From Bolinopsis microptera (taxonomy: Eukaryota > Ctenophora > Tentaculata > Lobata > Bolinopsidae): 64,000 nt of DNA. Positions within the stretch are counted from its first letter, which is position 1. The number at the start of each line of letters is the position of its first letter. The notes beneath the pieces were generated by a model. The model searched no databases and was not told the origin of the DNA. It was given only the letters and a program-made list of their open reading frames with translations. Made by a program: the position numbers and the translations under genes. Of the stretch, positions 12,601-23,300 are shown one piece after another. The stretch spans positions 8,298,635 to 8,362,634 of the forward strand of contig NC_087079.1 of NCBI RefSeq assembly GCF_026151205.1, given 5' to 3'.

Positions 12601-15055
12601 TGAACATCTTTGCTACAAACCAATGAGTTGGTGTTATACTGCTTGACTGTGTGTTTGGCAGTACTGTAAAGTTTGTAACGTTTACTGAGGTCAAAAGTTG
12701 CTTTTACAATTTTGTGATCAGATTGAAGTTTTGCACCAGCGTAAGACCTAGCGTCAACAAGCAGAGGAGTACTTCTAGATCTACATAAAACATAATCAAT
12801 TTGAGAAAACCAGGGTACAGACTTTTTGGATCTACGGTCTTTAATCCATCCTGTAAAAGTGTTGGTGTGTCTGCTCGCATGTGAAAATGCAGTGTTGGCT
12901 GCATAGAGTCCATTAGTGATCATGAAAGCTAGCAACCTTTCGCCATTTTCGTTACGCCGACCAATACCATGTCTTCCCATATTAGTTTGAAGACCACTTT
13001 CAAAATCTGATTTAGTCCGTTTCCCTAGCCTAGCATTAAAATCACCCATGATGAAAAGTTCATGTCTGGCAGGAATTCTGATAGCTTCCTGGAGCTCACA
13101 GTAAAACTCATCAGCAAACAAAATATATAACTGTAAAATAGTTATCCACTGTAAAATAGTTTTTAACGAAATCGAAGCAAATATGAACAATAAATTTATC
13201 AAATAGGGCTCATTTGAAAATTAACGAATAGCGTGACGTGTATAGGAGATAAAAGATTAAAAGAGATAAAGGAAATTAATGGACAGCAGAGGAGTGAAAT
13301 GTAAACGAAAATATTACTATTTACACGTCAATCAACTAAAAACTGTGTTAGATTGTTCAACTTTGTTTTGTCGTTGAGTGTTGGTTTCTTTTCAAATAAA
13401 AATCGGGCTTCTTTAATCTTTCTGTTGATGATTGATGTTCCTCTATCTTCGATTTGAAGTTTTAGCTTTGGGGGGCCTGTGTGCTGAGGATGACTTTCCC
13501 TGTAGTGCTTTCCTAGTGGCTTATCTTCGTAAGATTTTGCTGTTGGGTTTGCCGCACTACAGTAATGTTCGTCGAACCTGTGCTTGAGTGGTCTGTATGT
13601 CTCCCCACCATAGTGCTCGGTGCAATTGTCTACTTCGCAAGTGATGTGGTAGACGGTGTTAGTTGTTGCGCATTCTCCATCGGCTAAAGCTGCGCAGTTT
13701 GATGTTGTGCAGGATTTCTTGTCAAGGGGTCTGGAGTCTGTAAGGAGATCCTTTAGTTTCCGTCCAGGTTTCTCTACAATTTCGATGGAGAGTCCACTAT
13801 GGCACTATGCCTTCACAGCATCTCTGTATTTGCGACTAGTAAATTCTTTGACATATGATAGTTTGAGAATCGCTCCGTCTTGGTCTTTGTTCTGTACGTT
13901 CTGATTAGATCTCTTTCTAAGTTTTCTCTTCTTCTGTATGGTGTTCAAGACTCTATCGTTGTAGCCGTTGTTAATGAGAAGTTGATCTATTATCTTTTCA
14001 GAGTATGATTTAGGATTACATTTATAATGCATGCTGATTTGGCGAGTTGAAAGATGACGTCTACCAATGTGTGCACTATTAGTTCATAGCAATAGCCCAT
14101 AAAACAAAAACACATTTCCTGTCTCAATAAATATTTCCTGTCTTAAGGTGGTACGGAACCCCACAAATAACACGTGGTGGTCGCTGGACAACCGGCGACT
14201 CTTCGTCTTCAGGACCTTGTTCGAGGAGGACTGTCTTGAGTCTGTTCCCTGTGACGATGTCACTGATAAAGTGGTAAGATCAGAGCTTTCAAGATGATAT
14301 TTTTCAATTTTCAATTGTAACTTGGCACAAAATTGTAGAAACAATAATGGAGCTGCTGTTAGCTGGTATTACTATTAGTTTTACGGTTCCTTAATAAACA
14401 AATCTCAATCAGCAAACAGATTCAAGATAATTCTCCTCACATCTCCAGAACTCCTCAGGTATTCCAAAAGCGTTGGGAAAATCTGAAGAGTGGAGGAAAC
14501 ACTGTTCGTGTCAGACCTTTACATGTCAGCAGTGAATGTGAGGTAGATTATTTCACTGATTTTTCTTCTAGAACAACAGATGTCATGAGCGAACTGAGGA
14601 AGATTAACTCTACAGCTCTATCTGATCTGACGAATATTCTTGATACTCGTAGGCAACTCGATCATGTTGACACTTACCATGAAGACATTTCTGGTTCTCC
14701 GAATGGTGGTTGTTCGTTTAGTCTTAATGAGAAGGTGGCCCGCCCTGTCTCCCGCTATGGAGGAGACCAGGATATCAGAGTCCGTCTTGATAATACATCT
14801 ACTGCTCTAAGAAAGACAAAGCAAATGGACGACTTAAGCATTTCCATTAAAGCCAAGCCCTCTTCTAAACCTGTTTCATTTTCTCGAAAGCTGTCTGATT
14901 ATAGGAGCTATTCTCACAGTCTATCACAGAGCCATTCTCACTGTCTATCACGGCGCCATTCTCACAGTCTATCGCAGAGCCATTCTCACAGTCTATCACG
15001 GAAGACTGCAGGAACAAGAAGCAAGATAGGGCTTAGTATCACCTTGTTAAGGTGA
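9665..15055 (+). CDS. LDNRRL-motif family protein, paralog 2 (300 aa, with Ser-His-rich tail)
   Basis: Proposed exons: 9665-9759, 9921-10005, 14148-14273 and 14459-15055; they join to 300 codons. The motif order matches paralog 1: KIVYLSPGNIRYTNETFSAR, FRDGRTVESSISEV, EDIPLIE, TWWSLDNRRLFVFRTL. The last exon is much longer than in the paralogs and ends in a low-complexity tail of SHSLSQSHSH-type repeats. The second intron is 4.1 kb and starts with a GC donor (GAG|GCAAGT) instead of GT. It contains a TTAA-flanked hairpin, a degenerate LINE and a Penelope fragment on the opposite strand. Function is unknown; the short Lys-rich N-terminus (GKIKKKSDSGKK) could be a nuclear localisation signal. 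The exon phase match with neighbours is the strongest support. Confidence 0.7.
10178..10340. mobile_element. Hairpin MITE flanked by TTAA (163 bp)
   Basis: Nearly the whole element is one inverted repeat: GCCGTAGTACATACATATTA on the left and its complement ending ATGTACTACGGC on the right. The arms are about 75 nt and the loop is GC-rich around 10249-10272. TTAA directly flanks both ends (10174-10177 and 10341-10344), as expected for piggyBac-type insertion. No coding sequence. Confidence 0.85.
10497..13140 (-). mobile_element. Degenerate RTE-like non-LTR retrotransposon, endonuclease + reverse transcriptase
   Basis: Three reading frames together cover a LINE polyprotein on the minus strand. 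13140-11817 holds the C-terminal half of an apurinic endonuclease (MGDFNARLG, GRHGIGRRNENGERLL, SQIDYVL, SDHKIV) and the start of the RT (LKNGKAVGPDNLPNEFLK). 11926-11297 holds fingers and palm (RPLCLLNGTRKI, GIDMSSAFDTI, GAFQGDYLSGSLF). 11310-10497, after a further frame change, holds the ADD catalytic site followed by DFADEDED, thumb and a C-terminal tail with WKMLGHVLRSD. The GRxGxGxRNExGERLL motif is typical of RTE-clade endonucleases. It is 5' truncated and broken by at least two frameshifts, so inactive. It is inserted in the long intron of paralog 2. Confidence 0.85.
13328..14032 (-). pseudogene. Penelope-like element C-terminal fragment with GIY-YIG domain, one internal stop
   Basis: Read on the minus strand from 14032, a single frame runs to a terminator at 13328-13330, interrupted by one TAG at 13805-13807. 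It contains the Penelope linker region (QLLINNGYNDRVLNTI, KLKDLLTDSRPLDKKSC) and a Cys-rich stretch. A GIY-YIG nuclease core follows: NTVYHITCEVDNCTEHYGGE, then a conserved ETYRPLKHRFDEHY, and a C-terminus with KIKEARFLFEKKPTLN. The usual YxGET reads YGGET. The RT domain is missing, so this is a 5'-truncated relic. It is distinct in sequence from the copy at 59.9-61.6 kb. Confidence 0.8.
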
Positions 15056-15677
15056 GACAGTGGATAACACAATATATGATTGTTTTTAATGTTTTTAAAT
15101 TTTATATTTTTTATATTTTTATAGAATATGTTTCGTAATCTGGCTATTATTGTATTTAAATGAATTCTCTCATAATGAACATTTGACTATCAGCATCATT
15201 TGTGATTTTAATCCTAATGGTAATATTTGAAATGTGATGTTATTTGATGGATTAATTAATTCATTAACAATTGACTGTGACTCTGATAACTTATAAAGCT
15301 TTTTCATTTGTTTATGTAACTGATATTAATCCGAGTCCCGAGATCACCTTCGGGATATTTTATTCTTGGAGTAGTGATGTCCTATTTTAATGAGATTTTA
15401 ATGAGATTTTAATGAGATTTTAATGAGATTTTAATGATATATTATTATTGTTATATTATGTTGTGTTGTTTTGGCGAGATTACCCTTTCACACCCTTCAG
15501 AGGATCTAACAGTCTACAACATGTCTATTGTCTATATTAGTCGGCTCAATTCTTTTCTTCCAATTTGACGAATTTAATAAGCTATAAAGGTATAAATTTG
15601 TTTGTTGCCTTAATGCAATGTTATTTTGATAACATTTCATAGTTCCACAATTTGGTAAGATTACAATAAATTTAAGG
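15056..15677. other. Spacer between paralogs 2 and 3, no gene seen
   Basis: AT-rich. Five copies of a 13-bp TTTTAATGAGATT-like unit lie at 15383-15437. Otherwise nothing was recognised. Confidence 0.55.
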
Positions 15678-16336
15678 ATGGGTAAGAGGAGACGACCGAA
15701 CACCTCGCTAATGCTGGACCCCTTAAAGATAGCATACAGTCAGGACTCTATTTCATTTAAGTCAGTATAATTTATTTCTTTTACTTAACAATAATCTTTT
15801 ATCTTTAATGAGGGGGGATTTCCGCTCACTACAAAACTTTTAAGTTTTGGATAGAACAAAAATTTGGGCATGGCTAACATTTTGCATTTACTTTTACTTT
15901 TTCCCCTTTAACTACGATCTCCAAGTTAGAAAGGACGTTTTTCCGCAGGTTTGTGAATGGTACGCTTCTATCTACAGCCATCGCTAAACTAGTGAGAGGA
16001 ACTCTCAAGCTCTCCCAGTTCCCTCCTATCAGAGTCTTCCATCTCAGAAACACGTGGTAATTATTTAATATTTAATTACTTTCAGTACTCAATGATATTA
16101 CCATTACAACAAATTTTTAAACGGGAAACAGCGCACTCGGCAACAACAATAACTGTTGCTAACAGTTATACAATTCGAATTCATCTAAACAATCTCCTCG
16201 CAGGTTCTCACTAGATAATAGACGACTGTATGTGTTTAAAGAAGCAGCTAAAAAGGGTATTTTTACTCAGATCCCTGTCCTGGACACGCCCTCTACTGAG
16301 GTATTACTACAGTTACCATGGTTACAATACGTGTAG
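15678..16336 (+). CDS. LDNRRL-motif family protein, paralog 3 (107 aa)
   Basis: Proposed exons: 15678-15760, 15949-16056, 16204-16336. They join to 107 codons, ending at TAG 16334. The motifs repeat those of paralogs 1 and 2: SLMLDPLKIAYSQDSISFK, FVNGTLLSTAIAKLVRG, FPPIRVFHL, then FSLDNRRLYVFKEAAKKG. The first intron is at the identical phase and position (before FxxG), but the second lies later, inside the Trp codon preceding SLDNRRL, so that intron has moved or been replaced. A donor is also possible at 16301 (GAG|GTATTA), in which case the gene would continue; I found no in-phase downstream exon. Function unknown. Confidence 0.65.
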
Positions 16337-16785
16337 GGAAGGGGATGAAGTTTTCCACATTTTATGACACCTAACCAGATATCAGTGATCAATCAACTCG
16401 AAAAACTGATCGACTTATTTTGGAGATAGTCCAGTTATTCTATTGAATGGGGGCACGTGCTCCCCCCTTTGGGGAAGTCAGGGAGCACTGCAAAACTTCC
16501 TTAAAGTGCTCTCCTGTGACGTCATCAGTATTCATTAACGTATTCAACCCTTGTAATCACATATTTTTAATACCTAGCCCCTTTTCGGAATATAATTTCT
16601 GATATTTGACATGGAAAAGTGGGACATGGTTGTACGTTGAACTGAAAGTACTTACGTATTATCATTACGAAACAGCATAAATACAAATAACTACAAGATG
16701 AGTAATTGCCGATATGAAACACTGCGAAAAGGGTTACTTAATTACTTGATAAGGGTTGATCAGAATACGCTTAAAAAACAAAAAC
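16337..16785. other. Spacer, no gene seen
   Basis: AT-rich sequence between paralog 3 and the zinc-finger ORF. No exon or repeat was recognised. Confidence 0.5.
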
Positions 16786-17076
16786 ATGGTGTTCTCAACC
16801 GCTACATCAGTGCGCCAGACATCTAATCCTACTAATTCAGATTTTAATTTTACCCTAAATTTAAACCATCCGCAGTTCAGGAGATATCAGATAGACGCTA
16901 AGCTGACTACAATGAACGCGGGACGGCAAGTAACAGTACGAGGAGCAGCTGCCCGAACTGTAGCTATCACTAAATGTCACTACTGTCTGAAGGAATGCAA
17001 GACGGCTGGATATCTGTCTCTACATTGTCAGGTGACTTGTTGTGAGGGGGCCGGGGGCATCTGCATCCGGTACTGA
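16786..17076 (+). CDS. Small ORF or terminal exon with a C2HC zinc-finger-like motif
   Basis: An open frame from ATG 16786 to TGA 17076 encodes 96 residues, with no frame break. Near the C-terminus, CHYCLKEC...YLSLHCQVTC fits C-x2-C-x12-H-x4-C, the layout of a C2H2-type finger with a final Cys. The N-terminal part (VRQTSNPTNSDFNFTLNL) has no recognised domain. It could be a terminal exon of an unseen gene or an intronless gene. I could not join it in phase to paralog 3. Family not recognised. Confidence 0.35.
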   Translation: MVFSTATSVRQTSNPTNSDFNFTLNLNHPQFRRYQIDAKLTTMNAGRQVTVRGAAARTVAITKCHYCLKECKTAGYLSLHCQVTCCEGAGGICIRY

Positions 17077-17308
17077 TATAAGTCAGATTGTTTGTGTTTC
17101 CAACTCAGTGATTTTACTCCCAAATAAGCAGGCGATAACTGAAAAATTTAAAATGCTCTTATTTGAAAGGTTCATTTGCATTTTTACGGTTGGAATAATC
17201 GGATTGTTCTGAATGTTATTATGGTGCGTGGAAGTATGGCTAGGGCAATCAACTGAATATTCTGTGACTCCCCTGCAAATGGAGCTCCACAATCTAATCA
17301 GTAGGCAT

Positions 17309-20300
17309 TTATGTTGTACTCTCATCTATATATTCTATAATGGGTGTTTTCTTCATGCCAGGCACTATCTTCCCCGCTGATTGCTCGACAACCCTACCCC
17401 GACTGGCGGCTACAACAACCGCAGCTGTTGTCAGCATTGCTGAGGAGAACACTGCAGACGAAATGGTCTTCTTGTTCTGTCCCGTAAAAACGCCCGTGAT
17501 ACTGTTAACCACAAAGCGTCTAAACCGAGTGTTGGTCACGAGGTATATCACGGGGTTGGACACCACGTTCAGTCCCATTATCCCCAGAACCAGAGCCTCC
17601 CACCAAATGGGCTGAGTCTCCGGACTGACCCTGTCCCAGATTGAGTTAGCTATAGCCGGACTAAAGGACAGTATGAAGACCCATGTGATTGATGCTAGGG
17701 TTACCAGAGTAGGTCGTGGGGTTCCGGACCCTACTCTAGCACCACGGTTTTGCACTGTGGCTCCTATCGTGATGTTGATCACGGAGATCAGGATAAGAGG
17801 GAGACCCACCATGGTGATTATGTAGATGCTGGTCATGACTTTACTGAGGTGGGAGGTGGTGGGGTTGTCCTTGTTTTTGAAGTTGGAAGAGGCACAGGAG
17901 AGGGCAGCAGGACCAAAGTAGGCGTGGCAGCCTACCAGCATGCTATAGAGAGGGAACGTTAGGATGATCAGGACCTCCACAGATATAACCAAATGTACCA
18001 CTCGTCTTATCTTCCGCTCGTTTTTGTGAGCTCGCTTTAGTATCCAGATCCGGTACACTGAAATTAAGAAATATTAGTTTGGATTATCCGCCTGTTAAAT
18101 TCAATAATTTACACAATATAAAATTTGTTGTATTGCTGAATTTATTTCGCCAGCCACTATCAAATTTTATTCATTATTCATCGAAGACCGTACATTTGAA
18201 GCCAGTTTGAATTCATTGATGATTGTCAGTCGAGGTAGAAACATAACGATAGAAAATAAAAACTGTGATCATCATCAAATATCTAACTTAAAAAGAAATA
18301 TTGTTATATCAATTACAATCATCATAAGTGTAGCAAAATCAAATTCAAATAGAATCCGCTAAATAATGAATATCTATCAAGTCACTGATCGAATTGAAAT
18401 TAAATTCATTCGGATTCCCTTGTCACTTTGAAGAGTTAATCAATCTTATTTTTCCATCAAGTGTCATTTAATCACTGTCTTCTTATTTCTGAAATGAATT
18501 AATGTTGTGTCCATGCATCATAGATATTGTTCTCCGCTTTCAAAGCTTTGGTCCCATTACATCTAATTAGCGAACTTTACCACGAATATTTGCACTCTCA
18601 TTTTTTACTGCATACGCCGCTCCGAGATTACGTCTTTGTCTTTTAGTCAGCCACTTCTTGGTGATAAAGAACACTCCGAGTGCAACTACCAAACCCACTG
18701 CAAATCCTGAACCCAACCCTACTCCCAAGTATTTGTTCCGAATCTGTTTGTCATTTTCACCTTTGCAATCGTCATCACACTTGCCATCATCTTTGCCGTC
18801 ATCTTCACAATCTTCACATTCTTGACGACAAACAGGTTGCGTGTTGAAATCGAAGGTATCCTCTCCCAAACAAAGAATCTCAGTGTCTCCGCCAGTCAGA
18901 TTGTATCCACTGCTACATTTCACAGAGACAGAAGTGTTGTACTGGACAGGTAGAGAGGGCTCCACCACCTCTACTCCTACCCAGGATCCTGGTAGTGCTG
19001 TGCAGCTAGGGGGTGCTAGATATTCCACTGCTGCGTTATCATTCAGCTCATTGAACTGAAAGTGGACAAAGTTCATGTTCATGTGAGCTGTGCAGGCTTT
19101 GCATTTAGGATTGCTGTATTCGGTTTCATCTTTGTAAATGTAACTGTAGACAAGTACATCGTTGCATGTTATGTTAAGCCTGTATGGCGTAACTTCCAGT
19201 TTCCATGTCTTGTCTGTCTCCGGCGGAATCTTGGAAAACTTTGTTGGAGCGTAGTTTGGCTTGGGATCGTCCAGGTCACATCTGTTGCATTCGTCTATCC
19301 AAAACTGGTAGTCATCATGGTCCCAGTGTATATCCACTCTAGTCTCAATCTCAAGATCCGCTGTGAGCAGTCTGATGTGAGTTTGCTGTTTCTTTGCAGT
19401 GGCGTTCTGTGTCTTGAACTCAAGAGGGTAAAGGTTGATCTGCTGTTTAGAAGAATCTCAGGAAGGTCTTGCAATTGTCCGGAAGAATCTTTGTATCGAG
19501 TTGTTGCTGTGTCACCCGGCATGAATTTTAAAGCGGTCACCAGCCTTTTCAACGTAGCTTCATCACCAGCAGTAAAATTGAAACTTGTGGTGATACTATC
19601 ACAGCTAATTTGTAATTGCTCTGTCGTTTTCGTAATCTTCCATTCATGAACCGGCCCCGTCAAATCAAAGCCTTCGATAACTTCTGTCATACCAGGAGCT
19701 ACAAGAACAACGTAAGTTGAAGACTCTGTGATATGTTGAAGCTGTATCGAATAATCCCCAAATTCATGATAGACCTCAATATCCACCACACTTCCCAGTC
19801 GACTATCTGTCGTTATCTCCAGAGGCTTGCTCTCCAAGTCATAAGAAAACGAAGGTCTCCGAGGCACGGGTAACCACTGTCTGTCCTCCGCTACCAAGGG
19901 TTTCAAGAAGAGGAGGAGTGTAAAGAAGTGTAACACGATCATGTGGCAACTAAGATTGAACAGAATTGAAGCAACAAACAGGGAGACTGTAACTCAAACT
20001 GATTACACGGAATATCAAACTAGAGTAATACGAGGGCTGTTTCTAAATGAAAGATAAAATTTCAGTCGGGACCCAATATATCATGCTCCTGATAGCGTTT
20101 AAATTTCGGTGTGTAGAATCCCAACGCCTCACGCGCAGTGAATTAGGTCACGATTAAGTAACTTGGAACAATCTGGTATCAGATAATTGTGACGTCTTAA
20201 CGCTTGTCAAAACTAACGAGAAACGCTTTCGTAAATTCCGACACAACGCGGTCAGTATTGTCATGACCACTGCCTTTAAGCAGTGTATCAAATTTCCATA

Positions 20301-23300
20301 TCAGCTTATAATTATCCTAACTAAGCTCACGAGCCTCGTGTTATGATCACATGACATGACAAATCAAAGTATCTCATATTACCTCAGTAAGACCACGAAT
20401 GAGGATTGAGGCTATGCTAGAGAACTTGCCAACCCCAAGCCATCCCCATACCAAGCCCCCTTGACCCGACTACATAGCCTCAATAATTATAATTGATATG
20501 TAGCGTTTTAATTTTTGTAAAACTCTTTAAAAAGTACTATGTGGACCAACATAACCTCTAATGGCCACAAGTCACAAGATTAGTTATCAAATATGCAACA
20601 TACCTGATAAGTCAAGAATGATGAAGATCTCAGTGATGAGAGGAACGTTGAAGAGGAATCCTACCACCCAGCAACCTGACTCTCCCAACACCCACCTGAA
20701 ATACATATTAATTAAAGAGGAATCCTACCACCCAGCAACCTGACTCTCCCAACACCCACCTGAAATACATATTAATTAAAGAGGAATCCTACCATCCAGC
20801 AACCTGACTCTCCCAACACCCACCTGAAATACATATTAATTAAAGAGGAACCCTACCACCCAGCAACCTGACTCTCCCAACACCCACCTGAAATACATAT
20901 TAATTAAAGAGGAATCCTACCACCCAGCAACCTGACTCTCCCAACACCCACCTGAAATACATATTAATTAAAGAGGAATCCTACCATCCAGCAACCTGAC
21001 TCTCCCAACACCCACCTGAAATACAGATTAATTAAAGAGGAATCCTACCACCCAGCAACCTGACTCTCCCAACACCCACCTGAAATACATATTAATTAAA
21101 GAGGAACCCTACCACCCAGCAACCTGACTCTCCCAACACCCACCTGAAATACATATTAATTAAAGAGGAACCCTACCACCCAGCAACCTGACTCTCCCAA
21201 CACCCACCTGAAATACATATTAATTAAAGAGGAATCCTACCATCCAGCAACCTGACTCTCCCAACATGAACACCCACCTGAAATACATATTAATTAAAGA
21301 GGAATCCTACCACCCAGCAACCTGACTCTCCCAACACCCACCTGAAATACATATTAATTAAAGAGGAATCCTACCATCCAGCAACCTGACTCTCCCAACA
21401 CCCACCTGAAATACAGATTAATTAAAGAGGAATCCTACCACCCAGCAACCTGACTCTCCCAACACCCACCTGAAATACATATTAATTAAAGAGGAACCCT
21501 ACCACCCAGCAACCTGACTCTCCCAACACCCACCTGAAATACATATTAATTAAAGAGGAACCCTACCACCCAGCAACCTGACTCTCCCAACACCCACCTG
21601 AAATACATATTAATTAAAGAGGAACCCTACCACCCAGCAACCTGACTCTCCCAACACCCACCTGAAATACATATTAATTAAAGAGGAACCCTACCACCCA
21701 GCAACCTGACTCTCCCAACACCCACCTGAAATACATATTAATTAAAGAGGAATCCTACCATCCAGCAACCTGACTCTCCCAACATGAACACCCACCTGAA
21801 ATACATATTAATTAAAGAGGAATCCTACCACCCAGCAACCTGACTCTCCCAACACCCACCTGAAATACATATTAATTAAAGAGGAATCCTACCACCCAGC
21901 AACCTGACTCTCCCAACACCCACCTGAAATACATATTAATTAAAGAGGAATCCTACCATCCAGCAACCTGACTCTCCCAACACCCACCTGAAATACATAT
22001 TAATTAAAGAGGAATCCTACCATCCAGCAACCTGACTCTCCCAACACCCACCTGAAATACATATTAATTAAAGAGGAATCCTACCACCCAGCAACCTGAC
22101 TCTCCCAACACCCACCTGAAATACATATTAATTAAAGAGGAATCCAACCACCCAGCAACCTGACTCTCCCAACACCCACCTGAAATACATATTAATTAAA
22201 GAGGAATCCTACCACCCAGCAACCTGACTCTCCCAACACCCACCTGAAATACATTTTAATTCAAGAGGAATCCTACCACCCAGCAACCTGACTCTCCCAA
22301 CACCCACCTGAAATACATATTAATTAAAGAGGAATCCTACCACCCAGCAACCTGACTCTCCCAACACCCACCTGAAATACATATTAATTAAAGAGGAATC
22401 CTACCACCCAGCAACCTGACTCTCCCAACACCCACCTGAAATACATTTTAATTCAAGAGGAATCCTACCACCCAGCAACCTGACTCTCCCAACACCCACC
22501 TGAAATACATATTAATTAAAGAGGAATCCTACCACCCAGCAACCTGACTCTCCCAACACCCACCTGAAATACATATTAATTAAAGAGGAATCCAACCACC
22601 CAGCAACCTGACTCTCCCAACACCCACCTGAAATACAGATTAATTAAAGAGGAATCCTACCACCCAGCAACCTGACTCTCCCAACACCCACCTGAAATAC
22701 ATATTAATTAAAGAGGAATCCTACCACCCAGCAACCTGACTCTCCCAACACCCACCTGAAATACATATTAATTAAAGAGGAATCCTACCACCCAGCAACC
22801 TGACTCTCCCAACACCCACCTGAAATACATATTAATTAAAGAGGAATCCTACCACCCAGCAACCTGACTCTCCCAACACCCACCTGAAATACATATTAAT
22901 TAAAGAGGAATCCTACCACCCAGCAACCTGACTCTCCCAACACCCACCTGAAATACATATTAATTAAAGAGGAATCCTACCACCCAGCAACCTGACTCTC
23001 CTAACACCCACCTGAAATACATATTAATTAAAGAGGAATCCTACCATCCAGCAACCTGACTCTCCCAACACCCACCTGAAATACATATTAATTAAAGAGG
23101 AATCCTACCACCCAGCAACCTGACTCTCCCAACACCCACCTGAAATACATATTAATTAAAGAGGAATCCTACCATCCAGCAACCTGACTCTCCCAACACC
23201 CACCTGAAATACATATTAATTAAAGAGGAATCCTACCACCCAGCAACCTGACTCTCCCAACACCCACCTGAAATACATATTAATTAAAGAGGAATCCTAC

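Noticed and set aside
19062-19649. 195-aa plus-strand open frame
   Set aside because: Antisense shadow of the sushi-protein gene, which has a signal peptide, Cys pattern and transmembrane helix.
20561-20743. Plus-strand 60-aa open frame at the satellite edge
   Set aside because: It is the antisense of the GPCR TM3 exon and the first satellite units.
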